Assembly (NCBI RefSeq): GCF_014202275.1
Contig: NZ_JACHGF010000003.1
Span: 757,455 to 821,454 of the forward strand
Length of the DNA: 64,000 nt
Direction: 5' to 3'
DNA from: Rhabdobacter roseus
GTDB taxonomy: Bacteria > Bacteroidota > Bacteroidia > Cytophagales > Spirosomataceae
This document shows, piece after piece, positions 54,257-61,816 of the stretch. Every line of letters starts with the position of its first letter. Positions within the stretch are counted from its first letter, which is position 1. The position numbers and the translations under genes are program-made. Under the pieces are notes generated by a model. It had not been told where the DNA came from and did no database searches. It worked only from the letters and a program-made list of their open reading frames with translations.

Positions 54257-54347
54257 TAAAGAAAATCGGCAGTGACGAAGCCACTGCCGATAGGTTACCG
54301 CCCGGAGCCACTCGCCAAAGTACTTTCCGGGGGGGTACTTGTTCCGA
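54257..54347 (-). ncRNA. Candidate antisense sRNA at FecR-SusC junction 2
   Basis: On the minus strand TCGGCAGTG (54282-54290) pairs with CACTGCCGA (54266-54274) and is followed by TTTTCTTT. A second hairpin (CCCGGA 54301-54306 with TCCGGG 54326-54331) has CTCGCC in its loop, close to the CTTGCC and ACGCCA of the other junctions. The element corresponding to TTTCTCAAT is poorly conserved here. The terminator has no T-run on the plus strand. Confidence 0.5.
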
Positions 54348-54378
54348 TTCCAGAACTTTTTAACCCTAAATCAAAACT

Positions 54379-57300
54379 ATGAAAAAACGGACTACCAGAC
54401 AATTCTGGCTACTACTTATGCGGTTTTCTTTAACACAAAGTTTAGTCATGCTACTGCTCGTGGGCGTATCGTACGCCCACAACACACACGCCCAGGAGTA
54501 CCTTAACCGGCGCCTGACGGTACAGGCCGAGAACCGGGAAATCAAGAAGGTACTTACGGAGATTGAAAAAGCCACGGATGTGCGGTTTGTGTACAGCTCG
54601 CAGGTGGTGGCGACCTCCCAAAAGGTATCGCTCCAGCTAGCCAACGTAACGCTCGAAACCGCCCTGGACAAGCTCCTAACGCCCCTCAACATCCACTACG
54701 AGCTCGTAGGCCGTAAGGTAGTTCTCAGCCCGCGCCCTACCTCTTCGCTACCCGGCTCGCCGCTCGACGGCGCAAGTACCTCCGGTTCAGCGGCCCCGGT
54801 GCAGCTGGTGTCGGGTACGGTGCAGGACGAAACCGGCAACGGCCTGCCCGGCGTAAGTGTAGTGGTGAAAGGTACCCAGCGGGGTACTACCACCAACGTG
54901 GAGGGCAAGTTTCAGCTCGAGGTACCTGAGAATACCTCCGTACTGGTATTCAGCTTTGTGGGCTACGTGACCAAGGAAATCGTGGTGGGCGGACAAGCCG
55001 TGCTGGCGGTTCAGCTCACGCCCGAGGACAAATCGCTGGATGAGGTAGTGGTGGTAGGCTACGGCACCCAGAAAAAAGCCAACCTGACGGGGTCGGTGAG
55101 CATGGTGACCTCCGAGGTACTTGAAAACCGCCCCATTGCCTCGGCGGGGCAGGGCTTGCAGGGGGTTATCCCCAACCTGAACATTAGCTTTAGAAATGGG
55201 GACCCTTCGGCCAGCACCACCTTCAACATTCGGGGCTTTGAGTCCATCAATGGCGGCGGGCCGCTGATCCTGGTGGATGGGGTACCTATGAACATAGACC
55301 GCATCAACCCCAACGACATTGCGAGTGTCAACGTACTAAAGGACGCCTCGGCGGCGGCCGTGTACGGAGCGCGGGCCGCTTTTGGCGTGATCCTGATCGA
55401 AACCAAGCGCGCCAAAGAAGGCAAAGTAAACGTACAGCTCAGCTACGAAACTTCCATTACCAAGCCCATTTTCCACGTCAACCCCGTAACGGACCCCTAC
55501 CGGCTCGTCACGATCTGGAACGACGCCTTCATGCTCAACCGGGGCTCCAACCGGTTTTCGAACGAAATCGTAGAAGGGGCCCGCAAGTACAGCCAAAACC
55601 CTACGCCCGAAAACGCCTGGGACGTGGTCAACGGTTCGCTTTTTTACTACGGCTACGTGAACTTGCAGGATGAGGTGATCGGCAACTCCCCCCAGCACCG
55701 CTACAACATGAACATTTCGGGCGGCACTAAAAATGCCTCCTACTACGCTTCGGTAGGGTACCTGGATAAGCATGGGTACTTTAAAGACAAGCCCAATAAC
55801 CTCAGGTACCAGCGCTACAACGTCCTTTTCAAGGCCGACTTGCGAGTAAACGACTGGCTCAGCCTGGACCCAAAAATCATTGTAAACGCCGATAAAAACG
55901 ACCAGCCGCACGTGTACGCCGGGGATGTGAGCCTGAATACGCTCGTCCGCACCGACCCCTTCCGGCTGGTACAGTTCCCCGACCTTCCCTACTACCTGGA
56001 GCCCGGCGACCGCGACAAGTACGAGCAGTACATCGGCATGTACTTTCAGGACGCCCGGCTGCTGCCCTACTTCAAGTACGGCGGCCGCGACACCTACAAC
56101 CGGTTCGATACCTGGTTGACGCAGGGCATGACCCTGACGCCCCTGCCTGGGCTGAGAATCCGGGGAGATTTTTCGTACCAATACCTGAATCAAATGAACC
56201 AGGAGGTGCGTTCCAAGGTAAACATGGTTAATAACAACCTGCTGGACATGCAGATTGTGCACGGGTTTAGTGCCGCCGACTGGATCCGGAACCGCTCGAG
56301 CTTCAACCAATACTACGTTTTTAATACCTACGGAGAATATACCCTGGACAAACTCAAAAACCACTACTTCAAGGCCATGGTTGGCTTTAACCAGGAGTGG
56401 GGGCGCAACTCCTTCATCCAGGCGCAGGCCAACAACCTCGCCACGCCCAACATCGTCGACCTGAGCTCGACTACCGGTACCCAGCAAACCAACGGAGGTA
56501 AGTCGCATATCAGCCTACGGGGCGCTTTTTACCGCCTCAACTACATCTTCCAGGACAAGTACCTCCTGGAAGCCAACGGACGCTACGACGGCAGCTCCCG
56601 CTTCCCAAAAGAAAGCCGGATGGCCTTCTTCCCGTCGTTTTCGGCCGGCTGGCGCATCTCCAACGAGAAGTTTATGCGCGGCAGCAATCGCTGGCTCGAC
56701 AACCTCATGGTGCGGGCTTCCTACGGTACCCTGGGCAACCAGCTCCTGGGCGACAACTACTACGCCTACATCAATACCATGGGAATGGGGCAGCGTAACT
56801 TCATCATGTCCGACGGCCTGATCCCCTACGTATCTCCGGCCGGGCTGGTCAGCTCCCAGCTCACCTGGGAAACCGTCGTGACCCGCAACCTGGGGTTAGA
56901 TCTCTCGATGCTCAATCAGCGGCTGGGCCTGACGGCCGACATCTATTCCAAGGATACCAAAGATATGCTGATGTCGCAGTCGTACCCTAGTATCCTGGGG
57001 GCTGACGCTCCCGACGCCAACGCCGCCGACCTCCGCACCAAGGGCTGGGAGCTAAGCCTCAACTGGCGCGATGCCATCGGCAAAGACTGGCGGTACCGGT
57101 TCAACCTGGCGCTGGCCGACAACGTCACCACCATCACCAAGTACCACAACCCCACGGGCAACATCAACGACTACTACGTAGGCAAGCGGATCGGGGAGAT
57201 CTGGGGCTTCAAGACGGTGGGTATCTTCCAGACCCAGGATGAGGTAAAAGCCGCGCCCAACCAGTCGCAGCTGGGCAGTGCCTGGCTTCCCGGCGACATT

Positions 57301-57885
57301 CAGTACGCCGACCTCAACGGCGATGGCGTGATCACCCGCGGCAAAAATACCCTGGATGATCCGGGCGACCAGTTCATTATCGGCAATTCGTCGGCCCGCT
57401 ACTCGTTCGGGTTCACGTCTGACCTGAGCTACAAAAACTGGTCGCTGAATCTCTTCTTCCAGGGACTCTTCCGGGATTATTTCCCGCCCCGCTCCAACCA
57501 CACCAACTTCTGGCCCTGGATGGCCGACATCGTAGAGGAGTGGTGGGTCACCGACAGCTGGAGCGAAACCAACCGGGACGCCTACTGGCCCGGCGTGCGC
57601 CCTTTCCGGCTCGTGGATACGCGGCGAAACTTTGAACCCCAAACCCGCTACCTGCAGAATGCGTCCTACGTGCGGCTCAAAAACGTGACCCTCAGCTACA
57701 CGCTGCCCGACCACCTGACCAAAAAACTGAAAGTACTGAACCGGGCGCAGTTTTACGTGTCGGGCATGAACCTCTGGGAGTTTACCAAAATGCAAAAACC
57801 CCTCGACCCGGAGCAAATCTACACGCTCTCGCAGGAGTACTACCTACAGCGGCTCTACACCGTCGGGGTTAACCTTACCTTTTAA
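54379..57885 (+). CDS. SusC/RagA TonB-dependent transducer, unit 2
   Basis: A 1168-residue outer-membrane receptor. It has a signal segment (SLTQSLVMLLLVGVSYA), an STN domain (about 45-120, REIKKVLTEIEKATDVRFVY), a carboxypeptidase-regulatory-like domain (about 140-220, GNGLPGVSVVVKGTQRGTTT), the plug (about 224-340, VVVGYGTQKKANLTGSVSM and PLILVDGVPM) and the barrel. With SusD, 25 bases downstream, it imports a nutrient and signals to FecR. Confidence 0.95.
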   Translation: MKKRTTRQFWLLLMRFSLTQSLVMLLLVGVSYAHNTHAQEYLNRRLTVQAENREIKKVLTEIEKATDVRFVYSSQVVATSQKVSLQLANVTLETALDKLLTPLNIHYELVGRKVVLSPRPTSSLPGSPLDGASTSGSAAPVQLVSGTVQDETGNGLPGVSVVVKGTQRGTTTNVEGKFQLEVPENTSVLVFSFVGYVTKEIVVGGQAVLAVQLTPEDKSLDEVVVVGYGTQKKANLTGSVSMVTSEVLENRPIASAGQGLQGVIPNLNISFRNGDPSASTTFNIRGFESINGGGPLILVDGVPMNIDRINPNDIASVNVLKDASAAAVYGARAAFGVILIETKRAKEGKVNVQLSYETSITKPIFHVNPVTDPYRLVTIWNDAFMLNRGSNRFSNEIVEGARKYSQNPTPENAWDVVNGSLFYYGYVNLQDEVIGNSPQHRYNMNISGGTKNASYYASVGYLDKHGYFKDKPNNLRYQRYNVLFKADLRVNDWLSLDPKIIVNADKNDQPHVYAGDVSLNTLVRTDPFRLVQFPDLPYYLEPGDRDKYEQYIGMYFQDARLLPYFKYGGRDTYNRFDTWLTQGMTLTPLPGLRIRGDFSYQYLNQMNQEVRSKVNMVNNNLLDMQIVHGFSAADWIRNRSSFNQYYVFNTYGEYTLDKLKNHYFKAMVGFNQEWGRNSFIQAQANNLATPNIVDLSSTTGTQQTNGGKSHISLRGAFYRLNYIFQDKYLLEANGRYDGSSRFPKESRMAFFPSFSAGWRISNEKFMRGSNRWLDNLMVRASYGTLGNQLLGDNYYAYINTMGMGQRNFIMSDGLIPYVSPAGLVSSQLTWETVVTRNLGLDLSMLNQRLGLTADIYSKDTKDMLMSQSYPSILGADAPDANAADLRTKGWELSLNWRDAIGKDWRYRFNLALADNVTTITKYHNPTGNINDYYVGKRIGEIWGFKTVGIFQTQDEVKAAPNQSQLGSAWLPGDIQYADLNGDGVITRGKNTLDDPGDQFIIGNSSARYSFGFTSDLSYKNWSLNLFFQGLFRDYFPPRSNHTNFWPWMADIVEEWWVTDSWSETNRDAYWPGVRPFRLVDTRRNFEPQTRYLQNASYVRLKNVTLSYTLPDHLTKKLKVLNRAQFYVSGMNLWEFTKMQKPLDPEQIYTLSQEYYLQRLYTVGVNLTF

Positions 57886-57910
57886 GTACCTTTCGTAAAA
57901 GACAAGATAT

Positions 57911-59692
57911 ATGAAAAAGATCCGCTCGAAATGGGCTATCCTTTTACCCTTCGTACTGCTGCTCAGTAGCTGCAATGACGAATTCCTCCAGCGCTATCCG
58001 CTGGACCGTATCAGTAACGAAACCTTTTGGAATAGCGAAACGGACCTGCAAGCCTACAACAACAACCTGTACTTCATGGCCTCCGACGACGGAGCGGTAC
58101 CCATTATGCTGGGCAATTCAGCCATTCTGCACAGCCCGTTGTACCTGGACTTCTGGTCGGACAACCTGGCGGGGACCTTCCGCACGGCCTCGCACCAGCA
58201 GTACCTGCTCCTACGCGGGCAGCGGCATCAGGTACCCGTGTCGGCCTCCGGGCAACTCTTCGGGTACCGGGGTTGGAATTTCCTGCGGGCCATCAACATT
58301 GGCCTGGCCAACTACCAGCGCGCCAGCTTACCCGCCGCGGTGATCAACCGCTACGCGGGCGAAGCGCGGCTGTTCCGGGGGTGGTTTTATGCCGATAAAG
58401 TATCCAAATTCGGCGATGTAGCCTGGGTTGATAAGGAGCTTAACGTAGATTCGCCCGAGCTCTTCGCAGACCGTTCACCCCGCGAGGAGGTCATGCAACA
58501 CGTGCTGGCCGACTTGAACTTCGCCACTGAAAACCTCCCCAACAGCTGGGGCAACGGCCAGAATCCCGGCCGCATGAACCGCTGGATGGCCCTGCTGGTA
58601 AAGTCCAGAATCTGCCTTTTTGAAGGTACCTGGCGCAAGTACCACGGCGGCACCAATCCCGAAATGTGGCTACAGGAAGCGGCCAAGGCCGCCCAGGAGG
58701 TCATTGACAACGGCCCCTACCGCCTGCACAGCACTGGCAATCCCGCGCGCGACTACAACCACATTCACCGCCTGATCGACCTGACCAACAACCCCGAGGT
58801 AATTTACTGGCGTAAGTACGCCCCGGGCGTATCACAGAACCGTACCCAAGGCTACCACAACCGCGCCCTCGGCGGCGCTACCCGCGATGCCGTAGAAGAT
58901 TACCTGTGCACCGACGGCCTCCCCATTTCGCTATCGCCGCTGTACGCCGGTGATGCCAAAATTGAGGATGTGTTCGTCAACCGCGACCCGCGCCTCCGGC
59001 AGACGGTCCTGCACCCGGCCGACGCCATGGCCTACGAGCTGCAAACCAACGTCAACTTTCCGTATCCGGTTTTTCCCGGCCAAGGCAATAATGAGATCCA
59101 ACTTACGGAAACGGGTTATCACGTCATCAAGCACTTCAACCGGGCCATGGACCTCCTGGACCAAAACGGCTACATGCCCGCCATCGTGGCCCGCTACGGC
59201 GAAGTACTGCTCAACTACGCCGAAGCGAAGGCCGAGCTAAGTACCCTCACCCAGGAAGACCTCGATAAAACCATCAACCGCCTGCGCACCCGCGTCGGGA
59301 TGCCGCACCTGAACCTGAGCCAGGTCCCCGTGGACCCTCGCTACGCCAACGAGGGCATTTCGCCCCTGCTGGTAGAAATCCGCCGGGAGCGCCGGATCGA
59401 GCTCTTCGGGGAAGGCTTCCGCTACGACGACCTGCGGCGCTGGAAGCAGGGCAAAAAGCTGGAAAAACCCACCTGGGGTATCCGCTGGGACGAGGCCGCC
59501 CGGGCGCGCTTCCCCCAAGCCACGGTGACCTTCGCCAACGACCCTACGCGCGGCAACATTCCTTATCTTAATGCCTACAAAGGGTCCATCATCGAGAACA
59601 CCATTTTTGACGAAAACAAGCACTACCTGTGGCCGATTCCGCTGGACGTGATCGCCGCCAATACCAACATCCGGCAAAATCCCGGCTGGTAG
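57911..59692 (+). CDS. SusD/RagB lipoprotein, unit 2
   Basis: A 593-residue surface lipoprotein (LLLSSC, lipidated Cys21), longer than the unit 1 protein. Typical landmarks are YPLDRISNETFWNSETDLQAY at the start, AGEARLFRGWFYADKVSKFG, and near the C-terminus VARYGEVLLNYAEAKAELS and RRERRIELFGEGFRYDDLRR. It ends LWPIPLDVIAANTNIRQNPG, the usual SusD tail. It is followed by two terminators in series. Confidence 0.94.
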   Translation: MKKIRSKWAILLPFVLLLSSCNDEFLQRYPLDRISNETFWNSETDLQAYNNNLYFMASDDGAVPIMLGNSAILHSPLYLDFWSDNLAGTFRTASHQQYLLLRGQRHQVPVSASGQLFGYRGWNFLRAINIGLANYQRASLPAAVINRYAGEARLFRGWFYADKVSKFGDVAWVDKELNVDSPELFADRSPREEVMQHVLADLNFATENLPNSWGNGQNPGRMNRWMALLVKSRICLFEGTWRKYHGGTNPEMWLQEAAKAAQEVIDNGPYRLHSTGNPARDYNHIHRLIDLTNNPEVIYWRKYAPGVSQNRTQGYHNRALGGATRDAVEDYLCTDGLPISLSPLYAGDAKIEDVFVNRDPRLRQTVLHPADAMAYELQTNVNFPYPVFPGQGNNEIQLTETGYHVIKHFNRAMDLLDQNGYMPAIVARYGEVLLNYAEAKAELSTLTQEDLDKTINRLRTRVGMPHLNLSQVPVDPRYANEGISPLLVEIRRERRIELFGEGFRYDDLRRWKQGKKLEKPTWGIRWDEAARARFPQATVTFANDPTRGNIPYLNAYKGSIIENTIFDENKHYLWPIPLDVIAANTNIRQNPGW

Positions 59693-59718
59693 TTTAAGTA
59701 CATTTATTCATGAAGTAC

Positions 59719-59753
59719 CTCAAAAAGTACCCCGGGCCGGGGTACTTTTTGAG
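59719..59753 (+). terminator. 17-bp near-perfect palindrome with GGTAC in the stem
   Basis: CTCAAAAAGTACCCCGG (59719-59735) and CCGGGGTACTTTTTGAG (59737-59753) are perfect complements around a single base. The run of T inside the right arm makes it a likely terminator, the first of two in series. Confidence 0.8.
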
Positions 59754-59757
59754 TCGG

Positions 59758-59793
59758 GCGGATTGGCTATCGGTAGCCAATCCGCTTTTTTTT
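59758..59793 (+). terminator. Second terminator in series
   Basis: GCGGATTGGCTA (59758-59769) pairs perfectly with TAGCCAATCCGC (59774-59785), followed by eight T. Confidence 0.93.
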
Positions 59794-60119
59794 AGCGGAA
59801 CGTCCCCAAGTACCTACCCTTGTCAAAGGCAAGCTACTATCTATGCTCACCCTGCCAGGCTTTTCTTCACCAGGTACCTGCGCGAGCATGGCCGTACAGG
59901 CTGTGCCCGTTTGTAGGCTTGATCCAGCCTCCTACTGCACGATGACGTAAATAAAAAGGTAGTTTGGCTTGACAAGCACTCGTTTACCTCTCGCCTCGGT
60001 GCTTTTTGATCTCTTTTAGGCCAATCAAATAAAAATATTCATTTATTTTCTAAAATTATTTAGGGATTTCGCGTCAATCTTCTACTATACGGGTACCTAG
60101 TACTTTCACCCATAGCTCT
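59794..60119. other. Gene-free control region ahead of sigma factor 3
   Basis: 326 bases, AT-rich in the last 120. A run from about 60020 to 60062 of mostly A and T precedes the sigma gene and probably holds its promoter, but no TTTG/TAnnTTTG pair is clear. Confidence 0.35.
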
Positions 60120-60677
60120 ATGGTCCTTAAACAACTTGATGACGACCGGTTGCTCGCGTTTCTTCGGGAAGGTAAAATGACGGCCTTTGAAGAAATATAC
60201 CGGCGGTATTGGTACAAGTTGTATAGCCTTGCTTACCACCAAACCGGCATTCGGGAAGAAGCCGAGGAGCTGGTGCAGGAGGTATTCCTGACCTTGTGGA
60301 GCCGTCGTTCGGAGGTGCAGATACGGCACCTGGGCATGTACCTGACCTTTGCCATCAAGAATCAGGTTTATGATTATATCAAATCTCAAATCAGCTACCG
60401 AAAGTACCAGGAGTACCTCATTTTTCAGGAAATCCATCAGCACCACAGTACCGACGCCATCGTGAATTATGCCGACCTAACCGAGGCGGTAGAAAAAGTT
60501 CTGAACCGACTACCTGAGAAAAGTGCCGAAGTTTTCCGACGTAGCCGCTTCGAAAACCAGTCCGTACGGGAAATTGCCCTGGGCCTCAACCTCAGCGAAA
60601 AAGCCGTCGAATACCACATCACCAAGTCGCTCCGGTTCTTGAAAGACAATTTGAAAGAATATCATACCGACAACTAG
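60120..60677 (+). CDS. ECF sigma factor of SusC unit 3
   Basis: A 185-residue sigma factor. Region 2: FEEIYRRYWYKLYSLAYHQ and EELVQEVFLTLWSRRSE. Region 4: QSVREIALGLNLSEKAVEYHI. The hydrophobic tail seen in units 1 and 2 is missing; the protein ends in a charged stretch (LKEYHTDN). FecR follows after 21 bases. Confidence 0.92.
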   Translation: MVLKQLDDDRLLAFLREGKMTAFEEIYRRYWYKLYSLAYHQTGIREEAEELVQEVFLTLWSRRSEVQIRHLGMYLTFAIKNQVYDYIKSQISYRKYQEYLIFQEIHQHHSTDAIVNYADLTEAVEKVLNRLPEKSAEVFRRSRFENQSVREIALGLNLSEKAVEYHITKSLRFLKDNLKEYHTDN

Positions 60678-60698
60678 GAAGTCAATCGCGCTCATCAA

Positions 60699-61700
60699 AT
60701 GACACAGCAGGAATTTAACCAACTACTCAAACGCTACCTCGAAGGACAAACCACCGAGCAGGAAGATCAACTCCTGGCAGAATGGTACGCTACCCCCGCC
60801 AATCAGGTGGAGTTGTCGCTGAGCGATACGCAGAAGGGAAGTATCGAAAAGCGAATTTGGCAGGGAATTAAAACTCGAATTCGTCCAGCTAGTAGCCGTA
60901 GAACAATTCGGATGGCCTGGCTGTCGGGCCTTGCCGCTTGCCTGGTACTGGGTTTTGCCTGGCTTTATAGCCCATCCGAAATCGATCCTGAATCGCTGGT
61001 AGCTACCCTGGTGCGGGAACATGCCGGAATCGAAGTAAAAAACACCAATGCTACCGAACAGGAGGTGGCGCTACCCGATGGTACTACCGTTCTGCTGGCC
61101 CAAAATAGCAGCCTGGTGTACGGAAAGACCTTCAATCAGGCCCGTCGGGAAGTGTACCTCACTGGCGAAGCTTTTTTCAATGTGAAGCGCAACGTAACCA
61201 AGCCTTTTGTGGTGCATACCGGCGAGCTGGATACGGAGGTACTCGGGACGAGTTTCCGTATTCAGCAAAATGAAAAGGACAAAACCACGGAGGTATCGGT
61301 TCGTACGGGTAAAGTATCGGTATACGCCCGGGGCAAAAATCAGCAGCGTGAGCGGAATGGATTCATTATTACGCCCAATCAACGAGCTGTGTACGATGCC
61401 AGCACCCGCAACATCACGCCGGGCATTGTAGAGGAGCCGGTGGCGGTCTTGCCCAGCAAAAATGCCACACCGGCGCTGGTTTTTCGGGAGGCTTCCTTTG
61501 AAAAAGTGCTGGCCGAACTTACCCGGCTGTACGGGATCGAATTTGTGATTTCGAATCCTATGGTAAAAGACTGCCGCATCACCGCCGACCTGAACGCCTT
61601 ATCGATGTTTACCCAGCTTGAACTGATCTGTAAATCCGTAGATGCCACCTACGAAAAAAGAGGCACCGTGGTGTTTATTAACGGAGACAGTTGCCAGTAA
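60699..61700 (+). CDS. FecR-type anti-sigma factor, unit 3
   Basis: A 333-residue membrane protein. The N-terminal part has FNQLLKRYLEGQTTEQEDQL. A membrane helix lies near 73-90 (SGLAACLVLGFAWLY). The FecR domain shows VALPDGTTVLLAQNSSLVYG, REVYLTGEAFFNVKRN and TEVLGTSFRIQQN. The stop codon falls in the A-run of the backward-facing terminator of junction 3. Confidence 0.92.
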   Translation: MTQQEFNQLLKRYLEGQTTEQEDQLLAEWYATPANQVELSLSDTQKGSIEKRIWQGIKTRIRPASSRRTIRMAWLSGLAACLVLGFAWLYSPSEIDPESLVATLVREHAGIEVKNTNATEQEVALPDGTTVLLAQNSSLVYGKTFNQARREVYLTGEAFFNVKRNVTKPFVVHTGELDTEVLGTSFRIQQNEKDKTTEVSVRTGKVSVYARGKNQQRERNGFIITPNQRAVYDASTRNITPGIVEEPVAVLPSKNATPALVFREASFEKVLAELTRLYGIEFVISNPMVKDCRITADLNALSMFTQLELICKSVDATYEKRGTVVFINGDSCQ

Positions 61701-61790
61701 AAAAAAGCCGAACGTGCTGGAAACACGTTCGGCTCCAAATGAATACCCTCGACAAACGCCAATCTGTGAGAGGGTGCTGTTTCTCAATTT
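61699..61790 (-). ncRNA. Candidate antisense sRNA at FecR-SusC junction 3
   Basis: On the minus strand AGCCGAACGTG (61724-61734) pairs with CACGTTCGGCT (61706-61716) and is followed by eight T (A-run 61699-61706). A second hairpin (ACCCTC 61745-61750 with GAGGGT 61770-61775) and TTTCTCAAT (61780-61788) follow, at the same 5-base offset from the second hairpin as in junction 1. The susC ATG is at 61817. No T-run on the plus strand. Confidence 0.58.
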
Positions 61791-61816
61791 TTACCAATTA
61801 AAAAACAAGTAAAACT

